Source: Thalassobacillus devorans
GTDB taxonomy: Bacteria; Bacillota; Bacilli; Bacillales; Halobacillaceae
Assembly (NCBI RefSeq): GCF_011761345.1
Contig: NZ_JAASRY010000007.1
Span: 1 to 64,000, forward strand
Direction of reading: 5' to 3'
Length of the DNA: 64,000 nt
Below, in pieces: positions 25,867 to 33,939 of the stretch (positions are counted from its first letter, which is position 1; each line of letters opens with the position of its first letter). Below the pieces are notes generated by a model. It did no database searches, had not been told where the DNA came from, and was given only the letters and a program-made list of their open reading frames with translations. The position numbers and the translations under genes are program-made.

Positions 25867-26658
25867 ATGATTAAATTATTTGTCAGTGACCTTGATGGTA
25901 CATTGCTTGGTATGAATCATTTTATAAAAGAAAAGGATATCCATGCAATGGATAGGTTAGTTAAACGAGGAGTGGATTTGGCCGTCGCCTCAGGCAGGAT
26001 GGATCATGAAATCCGGGATATTTTTGAACGGATCGGACAAAAAGGACACCGTATCAGTCAAAACGGAGCGTTCGTGTATGGAGCAGATAATGCTCATATC
26101 CTAGCCGAAACCTTCGACGCTGAAGTGGTGCGTCAGGTTTATCGCGACATTGTCAAGGAGCCGATGGTGACGACTGTCTCTACAGCCGAGGAAACCTTCA
26201 CCCATCAGCATAACGAGTGGATTGATATGATTTCGGAACAATTGATTCACGATATCCAGATCAATCCTGAATTGGCTGATGCTTTAGGGGCGGAAGTAGA
26301 TGCATCGAAAATCACAGTCCATGGGAAAGAGCCGGATGTGATGGCCCTGCAAAAAAAGATTGAGGAAAAGTACAGTCAGAAGCTTGATTGCTTCGTCTCA
26401 CACGAAACATGTGTAGATCTCGTACCGAAAGGGATCAACAAAGCCAGCGGTCTCCAGGCACTGTTTGAACAAACAGGCTTGAAGTCTGAACAAATTGCAG
26501 TTATCGGGGATTCTTTCAACGATATTCCGATGTTTCAATTGGCTACTCATAGCTATGCCATGAGTAATGCTCATCCGGAAGTTCAGAAGCAGGCTGCCCA
26601 TGTTGTCGACCACGTTTATGAAGCAATCGATGACCTTGAAAATAAAAAACTTATCTAA
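25867..26658 (+). CDS. Cof-type HAD-superfamily phosphatase
   Basis: 263 residues. HAD motif I DLDGTLL with nucleophile and acid Asp, motif II in VASGR, Lys of motif III (KGINKASGLQ) and motif IV GDSFNDIPMF, with an alpha/beta C2B cap in the middle. Cof/YbiV-type enzymes dephosphorylate sugar phosphates or PLP/FMN; the substrate is not predictable. It is divergent from glcT, and no shared operon is seen. The GGAAGGGAG site supports the ATG. Confidence 0.9.
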   Translation: MIKLFVSDLDGTLLGMNHFIKEKDIHAMDRLVKRGVDLAVASGRMDHEIRDIFERIGQKGHRISQNGAFVYGADNAHILAETFDAEVVRQVYRDIVKEPMVTTVSTAEETFTHQHNEWIDMISEQLIHDIQINPELADALGAEVDASKITVHGKEPDVMALQKKIEEKYSQKLDCFVSHETCVDLVPKGINKASGLQALFEQTGLKSEQIAVIGDSFNDIPMFQLATHSYAMSNAHPEVQKQAAHVVDHVYEAIDDLENKKLI

Positions 26659-26715
26659 GGGCTGAATCTTGGCCTTATGTGCCCCGTATGGTCTTACATC
26701 AATAGCTTTCCGCGG

Positions 26716-26762
26716 GGAAGACAGGCAACCCTGCCAGGGGCTTGCCTGTCTTCTTTTTCCCG
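26716..26762 (+). terminator. Terminator after the HAD phosphatase gene
   Basis: GAAGACAGGCAA and TTGCCTGTCTTC arms followed by TTTTT. Confidence 0.9.
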
Positions 26763-26784
26763 CTGAATTAAAACCATGGCACCC

Positions 26785-27600
26785 TTATTCTTCCACTACA
26801 TACTCTTCTATGAATCGTTGGATTTCATCGATTTGGAATCCTTTACGATAGAGTGCACCTTTCACTTTCTGCTTCAGTTCAAACCCTTCTGCTTTTCGTT
26901 CGTATTTACGCAGGACTTTTTCTCCTTGATAAACGACCGCTTGCCATTCGGCATCTTCTTCCTCCTGTTCTGGCAGGTTGGCAATGACCTCCTGGACCAC
27001 ATCATTGGTAAATCCCTTTTGCATTAATGTCTGCTGGAGGTTTTGTATCTGCTGCCGGAAAGATTTCTTGCCACCTGACCGCAGTTTCTTCTCTGCAAAC
27101 TTCATTGCTTTCTCATATTGATTTTCAAAAGAATAGTTCGTAAGTGCCTCCTCAGCTTTAGCAGCTGAAACCCCTTTTTCAATCAGGTCTTTTTTGATCA
27201 TCAGCGGCCCCTTGCTTGATGTGTGGATTCTGCTTCTTACCAGTGAATTTGCAAATTCCTGATCACTCAATAATTTTTCTTTATACAGCCGGGATATAAT
27301 TACTTCAATTTGTTCGGGATCGGTTTCTTTTTTATCGAGATACTCCCGTATTTCTTTTTCCGAACGCATTCGGTAGCTTAAATAGTGGATAGCAAGGGAA
27401 TAGGATTTTTGTAAGTCATCCTTTTCAACAAGGGCTTTTATTTCACCATCATCAAGTTCCATCCCCTTGTGAAGGGATTCCTTAACAAGGATATCTTCGG
27501 ACACACTGAAACCATAAGACTCTCCCTGTCCGAAGTCTAAAAATATATTAAAACGATCTTTTTTCTTTTTTTGTGTTGTTATCCGCGTGATTTTTGCCAA
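26785..27600 (-). CDS. recX: Recombination regulator RecX
   Basis: 271 residues from a TTG start with AGAGGTGAT 5 nt upstream. Three-helix repeats typical of RecX include ALVEKDDLQKSYSLAIHYLSYRMRSEKEIREYL, LYKEKLLSDQEFANSLVRSRI and RKGFQIDEIQRFIEEY. A basic N-terminal region (TTQKKKKDR) precedes them. RecX binds RecA filaments and modulates their activity. The gene is not beside recA but divergent from the YfhF epimerase gene, as B. subtilis yfhG (recX). Confidence 0.92.
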   Translation of the reverse strand: MAKITRITTQKKKKDRFNIFLDFGQGESYGFSVSEDILVKESLHKGMELDDGEIKALVEKDDLQKSYSLAIHYLSYRMRSEKEIREYLDKKETDPEQIEVIISRLYKEKLLSDQEFANSLVRSRIHTSSKGPLMIKKDLIEKGVSAAKAEEALTNYSFENQYEKAMKFAEKKLRSGGKKSFRQQIQNLQQTLMQKGFTNDVVQEVIANLPEQEEEDAEWQAVVYQGEKVLRKYERKAEGFELKQKVKGALYRKGFQIDEIQRFIEEYVVEE

Positions 27601-27721
27601 AACTTATCACCTCTTGCTTTATTTTATCATGATGAACTATCCCCCGGACACTTGTATGAATCGCATTTTCCGGCTAATTAAAGTAAAATTTAACCAAACC
27701 TCATAAAGGGAGGAATCTTAG

Positions 27722-28627
27722 ATGAAAATTGCAGTAACAGGCGGTACAGGATTTGTTGGTAAACAGTTGACCAACCACCTGGTTTTAGAAGGTCATGAGG
27801 TTTACGTATTGACCCGCAGCCCAGAAAAACATAAAGATACAACGAATATCAAATATATTGGCTGGTTAAAGCCGGAATACACCCCTGGGTCTCAATTAGA
27901 TGAGCTGGATGCCATTGTTAATTTGGCTGGAGAATCTTTGAATAGCGGGAGGTGGACCGAAGAGCGAAAACGCAGCATTTTAGAAAGCCGCATTAAAGCA
28001 ACAGAAGGTATCTTAGAACTCGTTAAAAAGTTGAAGAAAAAACCGGAAGTACTTGTTAATGCTTCAGCAGTGGGTTTTTACGGTAATTCTATGACAGAAA
28101 CATTCACCGAAAAAACGACCGCTCCAGGGAGCGGATTTCTCGCAAATGTCGTCACCGAATGGGAAAAACGTGCTTCCCAGGCGGCAGACGAGGGAGTACG
28201 TACGGTTTACTTACGATTCGGTATCATTCTTGGTGAAGAGGGAGCATTACCTAAAATGGCTATCCCTTACAAAGTGATGGCTGGAGGAAAAGTTGGTACG
28301 GGAGAACAGTGGCTATCATGGATTCATATTGATGATGTCGTCGGGCTAATCGACTTTGCTATTTCCAACAAAGAGGTTGTCGGTCCGGTTAATGCAACTG
28401 CCCCGCACCCGAAACGGAATAAAGATTTCGGAAAAACGCTTGGTGACGCACTGAACCGTCCCCATTGGCTCCCTGCCCCTTCGTTTGCCATCAAGACAGC
28501 ACTTGGAGACATGAGTACCCTGCTCCTCGATGGCCAGCATGTCATTCCTAAAAAAGCGATCGCTTATGGTTATGATTTTAAATATCCTGAATTAAAATCA
28601 GCGTTACAAGACATTTTTAACGATTAG
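27722..28627 (+). CDS. yfhF: YfhF-like TIGR01777-family NAD(P)-binding epimerase
   Basis: 301 residues with AAAGGGAGG upstream. Extended SDR fold: GGTGFVGKQLTNHL cofactor motif, NLAGESL, the ASAVGFYGN motif where the Tyr of the active site sits, and the C-terminal DUF1731 domain (PAPSFAIKTALGDMSTLLLDGQHVIPKK). Called sugar-nucleotide epimerase or SulA-like by family name; the reaction is not known. It forms the conserved yfhF-recX divergent pair. Confidence 0.9.
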   Translation: MKIAVTGGTGFVGKQLTNHLVLEGHEVYVLTRSPEKHKDTTNIKYIGWLKPEYTPGSQLDELDAIVNLAGESLNSGRWTEERKRSILESRIKATEGILELVKKLKKKPEVLVNASAVGFYGNSMTETFTEKTTAPGSGFLANVVTEWEKRASQAADEGVRTVYLRFGIILGEEGALPKMAIPYKVMAGGKVGTGEQWLSWIHIDDVVGLIDFAISNKEVVGPVNATAPHPKRNKDFGKTLGDALNRPHWLPAPSFAIKTALGDMSTLLLDGQHVIPKKAIAYGYDFKYPELKSALQDIFND

Positions 28628-28655
28628 GAGAAACTCTCCTGATCGTTAAATTTGG
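28615..28655 (+). terminator. Terminator after yfhF
   Basis: AACGAT-T-AGGAG and CTCCT-G-ATCGTT arms overlap the stop codon; the tail AAATTT is short. Confidence 0.6.
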
Positions 28656-28773
28656 TTTCAATTAATTTACATAAATGCTCCTGGGGCATTTTTTAACATA
28701 CTCTTCCAGTAGATATTCGCATATAATAGAGTTGTAATAGAAAAAATCAACCGGCAGAAAGGCAAGAAAAATC

Positions 28774-29898
28774 ATGCAAACTCTAATAACCAATGTGACG
28801 CTCTTCCCAGTGACTTCCCCGCGGATTGATAACGGCCAAGTTTTAATTGAAGGAAATAAAATTGTGGATTTCGGAAAGCGTGTAAATCCTCCTGAGAATG
28901 CACAGCTCATAGACGGAAAGCAAAATATGCTTTTTCCCGGATTCATAGATGTTCATACCCATTTAGGGTTATATGACGAAGGTACAGGCTGGGCAGGAAG
29001 TGACGCCAATGAAACGATTGAAGCAATGACGCCCCACCTACGTGCCATGGACGGAGCCCATCCTCTTGATCCAGCGTTCGGTGATGCAATCCGTGCCGGT
29101 GTTACAACTGCTCACATTATGCCTGGCAGTGCCAATATCATTGGAGGCATGACCTCCGTCATCAAAAATAACGGAAAAAATATAGCTGGCATGCTGCTCC
29201 GTGATACAGCCGGACTGAAGCTGGCACTTGGAGAGAATCCAAAACGGGTGCATTCCACTTCCCGAAATGATTCCATAACAAGGCTCGGCATTATGGGGAT
29301 GCTCCGAGAAACATTTTACCACGCCAAACATGCTGATAACCCTGATGATTTACGAGTAAAACCAATTGTCCGAGCGTTAGAACGGGAAATCCCTGTACGA
29401 ATCCACGCCCATCGTGCGGATGATATTCTAAGTGCTATCCGTTTTGCAGATGAATTCGACCTTGACCTACGCATCGAACACTGTACGGAAGGTCATTTGA
29501 TTGCTGAAGAGCTGCAGGGGCGTGATTTACAAGTATCCGTGGGGCCGACTTTTACAAGACGATCCAAAATTGAATTGAAAAATAAGACATGGGCCACTTA
29601 TCATATGCTGGCGAACAGCGGTCTTCAAGTATCTATAACGACCGATCACCCCTATACTCCTATTCAATACTTGAATATTTGTGCTGCCCTGGCTGCTAGA
29701 GAAGGATTAGATATCGAAACAGCGCTAGAAGGAATTACGATCACACCAGCCAGAAACCTCGGTGTCGACCACCGCGTCGGTTCTATCGATCGAGGTAAAG
29801 ACGCTGACCTTGTTCTTTGGAATGGCCACCCGTTCGAATACATGTCAAAGCCATTATGGACGATGGTAAACGGAGAAATCATTTATTACAAAGTTTAA
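28774..29898 (+). CDS. Amidohydrolase-family protein (imidazolonepropionase-like)
   Basis: 374 residues. A TIM barrel metallohydrolase with a flanking beta sandwich: metal ligands HTH in GFIDVHTHLG, HAH in RIHAHRADD, His in RIEHCTEGH, and Asp in ITTDHPYTP. No carboxylated-Lys motif is evident, as in mononuclear or subtype-IV enzymes. Bacillus relatives are annotated as amidohydrolases of unknown substrate. The ending KDADLVLWNGHPFE is typical. The ribosome site (AGAAAGG) is modest; the gene seems monocistronic. Confidence 0.88.
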   Translation: MQTLITNVTLFPVTSPRIDNGQVLIEGNKIVDFGKRVNPPENAQLIDGKQNMLFPGFIDVHTHLGLYDEGTGWAGSDANETIEAMTPHLRAMDGAHPLDPAFGDAIRAGVTTAHIMPGSANIIGGMTSVIKNNGKNIAGMLLRDTAGLKLALGENPKRVHSTSRNDSITRLGIMGMLRETFYHAKHADNPDDLRVKPIVRALEREIPVRIHAHRADDILSAIRFADEFDLDLRIEHCTEGHLIAEELQGRDLQVSVGPTFTRRSKIELKNKTWATYHMLANSGLQVSITTDHPYTPIQYLNICAALAAREGLDIETALEGITITPARNLGVDHRVGSIDRGKDADLVLWNGHPFEYMSKPLWTMVNGEIIYYKV

Positions 29899-30098
29899 CT
29901 TTCTTTAAAGTATAGAAAATAATTGGATAAAGGTGTACACTCCGCTGCCAATATAAGGATCCACGACGGATTCCTTGATGCCAAAATTTGTCGGAAAAAT
30001 AATAAAAAAATTAGTCAAACGCCTATTTATTTTTCTTTCGAAATCGATTATGATTAATCCAACGATCTGAGAAAATCAAAGATTTTTCATAGAGCGGA

Positions 30099-30166
30099 GT
30101 ATGGGAAGGCAAATGGTGCGCCACCAGCATGGCTGGTTCTAGTGGGTTCGATTCCCACCCCGGATT
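30099..30166 (+). ncRNA. tRNA-like element in the leader of the GNAT gene
   Basis: The bases fold into a tRNA-shaped cloverleaf: acceptor GTATGGG/CCCGGAT (one A-G mismatch, two G-U), connector AA, D arm GGC-AAATGGTGC-GCC, a 5-bp anticodon-like stem CCAGC/GCTGG with only a 3-nt loop (ATG), variable TTCTA, and a perfect T arm GTGGG-TTCGATT-CCCAC. There is no normal anticodon loop and no CCA, so it is unlikely to be a working tRNA. It sits 100 nt before a terminator that abuts the acetyltransferase start. Confidence 0.55.
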
Positions 30167-30190
30167 TTTGTGAGCAATTGATAAAAATTC

Positions 30191-30266
30191 GAGGGTGGTC
30201 GTGTCCATAGCAGTATCCTTTCCCTACGACCCGACTGCCCTCCTTTTCAGATAAGGAGGGTTTTTT
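30191..30266 (+). promoter_or_regulatory. Attenuator with terminator overlapping the ribosome site
   Basis: The terminator CCCTCCTT (30238-30245)/AAGGAGGG (30253-30260) plus TTTTTT ends one base before the ATG at 30267; its 3' arm is the Shine-Dalgarno sequence. An upstream GAGGG (30191-30195), plus GGTCGT or CAGT, can pair with ACGACC or ACTG and CCCTC instead and would free the ribosome site. The 5' part GAGGGTGGT resembles the first bases of a T-box antiterminator, but the rest does not match. Confidence 0.7.
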
Positions 30267-30815
30267 ATGTTGAAAAAGCGTGATTTGCATGATGCACCTG
30301 TGTTGTTCGAGCTGATGAGCCATCCGGAAGTCTTCCCCTACGTCCGTCATAAAGCCTACTCCAGCGATGAATTTTACTTTTTAACCAGGCATACGATCGA
30401 AGCGGAAGAAAACGGTGAACTCATATCCAGGACAATTGTTGATGAATGGAATCAGCCAATTGGAACGATCAATTTATTCGACATAACTGATAACAAAGGA
30501 TTCCTGGCCACATGGATCGGCCAGCCGTATTTCGGCAAGGGCTACAACCGGCCCGCAAAAGAAGCTTTTTTCGAAGAATTGTTTTTTCAACTTGATATAG
30601 AAGCAATCTTCATGAAAATTCGCCGGAACAACCCTCGGTCCATGAAAGCTGCCTTGAAACTTCCCTACGTCACACATGCCAATGCGGACTATCCAGAAAT
30701 TTATAGGCGTATCAATGAAAAAGAAGACGTTTATGACCTGTTTGCCATTACTAAAGAACAATATCTCTTCCATTACTACAGTGGAGGAGAATCTGAAGAA
30801 GTTCTCGAAGCCTAA
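30267..30815 (+). CDS. GNAT-family N-acetyltransferase
   Basis: 182 residues. The acetyl-CoA fold is shown by DLHDAPVLFELMSHPEVFPYVRH at the N-terminus, the strand GTINLFDI, the loop WIGQPYFGKGYNRPAKEAFF (pyrophosphate-binding R/QxxGxG/A-like) and the NPRSMKAALKL helix. This is the RimJ/RimL-like subgroup that acetylates proteins or small amines; the substrate is unknown. Its ribosome site AAGGAGGG is part of an attenuator hairpin preceded by a tRNA-like element, so expression is probably RNA-controlled. Confidence 0.85.
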   Translation: MLKKRDLHDAPVLFELMSHPEVFPYVRHKAYSSDEFYFLTRHTIEAEENGELISRTIVDEWNQPIGTINLFDITDNKGFLATWIGQPYFGKGYNRPAKEAFFEELFFQLDIEAIFMKIRRNNPRSMKAALKLPYVTHANADYPEIYRRINEKEDVYDLFAITKEQYLFHYYSGGESEEVLEA

Positions 30816-30844
30816 GCCGGCACCGCCGCTTAGGCCTTTTTATA
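30808..30844 (+). terminator. Terminator after the GNAT gene
   Basis: GCCTAAGC/GCTTAGGC stem then CTTTTT. Confidence 0.88.
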
Positions 30845-30897
30845 TAGTATAGATTCGTCAGAATTGGAGAGGCTGTAGTGAATAAGGAGGTTTTATC

Positions 30898-31020
30898 ATG
30901 AAGGCAAAACAAGGACAGACAAAAGCGGCAAAAGGCGCCCTTTCGAAAACACAGGAAGTGCTCTACGGGCGGGATTTCAAACAAGCAAATAAAATTTATC
31001 AAAGATCAAAAAAATCATAG
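30898..31020 (+). CDS. YfhE-like small protein
   Basis: 40 residues: a basic N-terminus (MKAKQGQTKAAKGALSK) followed by TQEVLYGRDFKQANKIYQ, the core signature of the YfhE family. AAGGAGG lies upstream of ATG. It is one of the short yfh genes of sporulating bacilli; function is unknown. Confidence 0.75.
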   Translation: MKAKQGQTKAAKGALSKTQEVLYGRDFKQANKIYQRSKKS

Positions 31021-31067
31021 GATTATATTTATTAAAATGGGGTATATACTTAACAAACCAGCATACC

Positions 31068-31247
31068 TAACCTTTTAGCAATACTTATCCACACAAAAAG
31101 ACCTTTTGTGGGTAAAACGTTAACAAGCCTATTTTATTGACCTCCCCCATTGTTAATAAAATGTTGACACCTTTGTCCACAAGGGGTGTGAATAATGTTG
31201 ATAAATCACGCGATGATTTATGTATAAAAGGTTAGGAATGTGGACAA
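31068..31247. other. DnaA-box cluster inside an inverted repeat
   Basis: Five DnaA-box-like 9-mers lie within 163 bp: TTATCCACA (31085-31093, exact), TGTGGGTAA (31107-31115, reverse, one mismatch), TTGTCCACA (31173-31181, one mismatch), TGTGAATAA (31187-31195, reverse, exact) and TGTGGACAA (31239-31247, reverse, one mismatch). AT-rich DNA fills the gaps. A 12-bp inverted repeat, CCTAACCTTTTA (31068-31079) and TAAAAGGTTAGG (31225-31236), frames four of the five. There is no dnaA or dnaN nearby, so a DnaA-binding/titration site is more likely than oriC. Confidence 0.65.
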
Positions 31248-31259
31248 TACTGTTTATAA

Positions 31260-31363
31260 GTGATTGTCTTAAAAATACTGAATGTATTGATTCCTCCCCT
31301 GAAATGAATCAATTAGACAATCAGATTGGCCGCTATCCCATTAGGATAGCGGCACTTTTTTTG
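31260..31363 (+). terminator. Hairpins and terminator downstream of the DnaA-box cluster
   Basis: TGATTGTCT/AGACAATCA (about 31262-31325) encloses ATTGATTC/GAATCAAT; then GCCGCTATCC/GGATAGCGGC with a run of seven T (31328-31362) forms a strong plus-strand terminator although the nearest plus-strand gene ends 300 bp earlier. This suggests a transcript across the region. Confidence 0.65.
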
Positions 31364-31365
31364 TC

Positions 31366-32001
31366 TTAATACGTGTGATCGACTGGTACTTTGATTTCCG
31401 GATTTCCATAGACTCCTGGTGCAATTTCATATTTATTGAAAATCAATACGAGCTCGCCATTTTGTATATAAAAAGCAGTTTCTGGCCTTACTCCCCGGAA
31501 ATCTTCCACAAAATATTGCTCAGGTTTCTCATTCAGCTGTGCTTGTACTTCCTCATCAATTTTGCCTAAGTCCATGATGTCCATCAAAGATATTAGTTGA
31601 GCTTTTTCCTGATTATAAAAATTGAACGATTCAACATCTCCGCTGAACGTATTTCCCCGGGAAAGACTGGAGTACATAAGGACAGAGAAGAAATTCTTAT
31701 CCTGCATTACCGTCGTTTCTCCAAAAAAACGAATCGGGAAGTCCTGACTTTCTGCTGCTTCTTTAACTTCTGCTCTATATCCGTCCACGGTATTTTCAAT
31801 CAAGCCATTCAACTTCTTTTGAAATGCCGGATCCTTCAATCCAGTAAATTGTGGATATTGAATATGAATTTCCCATTGATTGTCGACTTCATCCACGTTT
31901 TTCATTTCATAGAGCATGCCCTCTTTTGCCTGGACATTTCCTGTCGCTCCGGCCCAAAGCATGAGAATAGTCAAAAGACTCCATACTACACGAATTTTCA
32001 T
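31366..32001 (-). CDS. Secreted DUF3298/DUF4163-type protein
   Basis: 211 residues with AAAGGAGGTC upstream. A signal peptide (about 1-25, ending GNVQAKE) leads to a DUF4163-like N-terminal domain and a DUF3298-like C-terminal part ending in FNKYEIAPGVYGNPEIKVP, the typical RsiV/PdaC-like pattern of extracytoplasmic domains. No enzymatic motif or membrane anchor is seen, so it is probably released or wall-associated. It appears monocistronic. Confidence 0.8.
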   Translation of the reverse strand: MKIRVVWSLLTILMLWAGATGNVQAKEGMLYEMKNVDEVDNQWEIHIQYPQFTGLKDPAFQKKLNGLIENTVDGYRAEVKEAAESQDFPIRFFGETTVMQDKNFFSVLMYSSLSRGNTFSGDVESFNFYNQEKAQLISLMDIMDLGKIDEEVQAQLNEKPEQYFVEDFRGVRPETAFYIQNGELVLIFNKYEIAPGVYGNPEIKVPVDHTY

Positions 32002-32089
32002 CCTAAGACCTCCTTTCCCGTTAGTGTCACCTCTTTCCCGAATTCTATTTTATATGTAGAAATTTCATATAAAATCCTTAACATAAGTA

Positions 32090-32124
32090 AAGCTTAGAGC
32101 CCTCCAATAGGGCCCTAAGCTTTT
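32090..32124 (-). terminator. Terminator after the ABC transporter operon
   Basis: AAGCTTAGGGCCC and GGGCTCTAAGCTT arms followed by TT on the minus strand. Confidence 0.7.
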
Positions 32125-32153
32125 AAGAATAAATTTTACTGTTATTATCCTTT

Positions 32154-33158
32154 TTATTCTTCGATAAACGTTGTATCGACCAGGCCTTCTAAGTCTGGAT
32201 GTTCTTTCAGGAACTCTAATTCAAAAGAAGCTGCCGCGAATGCTTCCAGATCTTCCAGTTTAACTTCATAGGTGAAATCAATACGTTCCCACGCACTGTC
32301 GATAACGCTTGCAGATAATTCCTGTTCGGTAATGTCCTTGATTTTTTTGATAGCAATTTCTTTCGCTTCTTCCGGATTATCCTGAATAAAAGTAGTCGCT
32401 TCTTTATGGGCATCCACCATATTTTGAACCAATTCCGGGTCATTCTCTTTTAATTCTGAACTTGTAACAAACACAGCTGCCGGCAGAGTATCGTTAAATG
32501 CTACGTCGTCTCCCTCAACTAATACTTTCCCATGCCCTTCTTCCTCAATTTTTGATGCCCACGGCTCTGGTACAGCTGCTGCATCGATTCGATTGCTGGC
32601 AAATAGCTGGGAATATGTCGCTGGTTTCCCGGTAACATGTTTCATTTCACCATTTAATCGATCAGATTTCAGATCATATTCCCTCATCATCAATGCCTCA
32701 AATTGTACATCATGGGTACATCCTACCCGTGGAGAAACAAATGTAGAATCCTGAAGCTGTTCCGGTGATTCGATGCCCGAGCCGTCTCTGGCCATGATAA
32801 CCGTTCCACCTGTCGAACCAGCCGCTACAATGTTAATTTCTGCTCCACTCATATAATGGTTCATCGCTGGACCCGGACCGACAAGACCACCCTGGATTTC
32901 TCCTGTTTCTATAGCAGTCATAAATGCAGAACCATCCGGGAAGTACTTATATTCGACTTCTGTCCCATCAGGAAGAGTCTGTTCATACAATTCCTTCTCT
33001 TCCGCCACCATGCCTGCCACATGGTTAATATTCGGGAAATATCCAATAACAATTTTATCGTTTTTCCCCTTACTGCCAGATGCAGATTCACTAGTTCCAC
33101 AAGCGGTTAAAATCAACCCTAAGACAATCACAGATAATAAAGACAACCACTTTTTCAT
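32154..33158 (-). CDS. ABC transporter substrate-binding lipoprotein (SsuA/TauA-like)
   Basis: 334 residues. A lipoprotein signal peptide ends in LILTACG; the mature part is a periplasmic-binding-type fold of the NMT1/SsuA/TauA class (IVIGYFPNINHVAG, GGLVGPGPAMNHYMSGAEINIVAAGSTGG, AAAVPEPWASKIEEEG). The ligand could be a sulfonate, nitrate or a similar small anion. Start has AGAGGTGA. It is the last of three genes: ATPase, permease, binding protein. Confidence 0.87.
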   Translation of the reverse strand: MKKWLSLLSVIVLGLILTACGTSESASGSKGKNDKIVIGYFPNINHVAGMVAEEKELYEQTLPDGTEVEYKYFPDGSAFMTAIETGEIQGGLVGPGPAMNHYMSGAEINIVAAGSTGGTVIMARDGSGIESPEQLQDSTFVSPRVGCTHDVQFEALMMREYDLKSDRLNGEMKHVTGKPATYSQLFASNRIDAAAVPEPWASKIEEEGHGKVLVEGDDVAFNDTLPAAVFVTSSELKENDPELVQNMVDAHKEATTFIQDNPEEAKEIAIKKIKDITEQELSASVIDSAWERIDFTYEVKLEDLEAFAAASFELEFLKEHPDLEGLVDTTFIEE

Positions 33159-33177
33159 ATCTATTCACCTCTTCGTA

Positions 33178-33939
33178 TTATTTTAATAATCCCCATCGCC
33201 TCATTACTTTCTTCTCCATTTTGGAGAAGATAAGCTGATCGACAACAGATCCAATCACACCAACAATAATGATAATTCCTATGACAACCTCCATTTGTGC
33301 GAAATCCATCGCATACCGGAGCGAGTAACCTAATCCCGGGCCGTTGCTTAACAGTTCACCAGCCATCAATGCTCTCCAGCTGAATGCCCATGCCAGCCGG
33401 ATACCACTCATGAAATAAGGAAGACTTGCCGGCACCTCTACTTTGAAAAACAGCCGCATTCCTTTCGTACCCATCGTTCTAGCTGCCTTGATGAATTCGG
33501 GAGGCACACTATGAATAGCTGTTCTGGTATTCAGTGCCATCACGAAAGTGCCACCAAGAACGACTACAAAAATTACTGCAGTTTCATTCAAACCAATCAA
33601 CATGATAGCAAGTGGAACCCATACGATACTTGGAATACTCTGCATGGCAATCAAGTACATCCCCGCTGTCTCATCCGCCTGTCTTGATTTCCCGAGTAAC
33701 ACGCCGATCAGTGTTCCGATGCCTATGGCAAGACCAAGACCAATCAACAGGTGCTTGAAACTTGCCAGCAGCGCACTTACCAGCTTACCGTCAGCAAACC
33801 CTTCAACCATGGCCTGGAATACCTTCGTAGGCGGAGGGAACTGAATAGCTGGAAAATATCCAGACATATAGACACCTTGCCAAATAGCCAATAAAACGCC
33901 AATAAATATTACCCTTTTAAGTAAAATGCTTAGTTTCAT
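33178..33939 (-). CDS. ABC transporter permease (SsuC-like)
   Basis: 253 residues with six membrane helices and the BPD_transp_1 EAA loop near FFKVEVPASLPYFMSGIRLAW. A member of the SsuC/TauC/NrtB group. The ATG overlaps the last 23 bp of the ATPase gene, so translation is coupled. It would form the homodimeric channel with the upstream ATPase. Confidence 0.88.
   Translation of the reverse strand: MKLSILLKRVIFIGVLLAIWQGVYMSGYFPAIQFPPPTKVFQAMVEGFADGKLVSALLASFKHLLIGLGLAIGIGTLIGVLLGKSRQADETAGMYLIAMQSIPSIVWVPLAIMLIGLNETAVIFVVVLGGTFVMALNTRTAIHSVPPEFIKAARTMGTKGMRLFFKVEVPASLPYFMSGIRLAWAFSWRALMAGELLSNGPGLGYSLRYAMDFAQMEVVIGIIIIVGVIGSVVDQLIFSKMEKKVMRRWGLLK

Noticed and set aside
30099-30266. Classical T-box riboswitch
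   Set aside because: GAGGGTGGT matches the first part of the T-box sequence, but NACCGCG does not follow and no specifier-loop stem I is seen.
30023-30350. Short minus-strand open frames across the tRNA-like region
   Set aside because: They read through the T-arm-like sequence and terminator hairpin (GIEPTR-type peptides typical of tRNA complements) and have no ribosome site.
31021-31365. Chromosomal oriC
   Set aside because: DnaA boxes are present, but dnaA, dnaN, gidA/mnmG and a clear unwinding element beside them are not; the yfh context is far from oriC in relatives.
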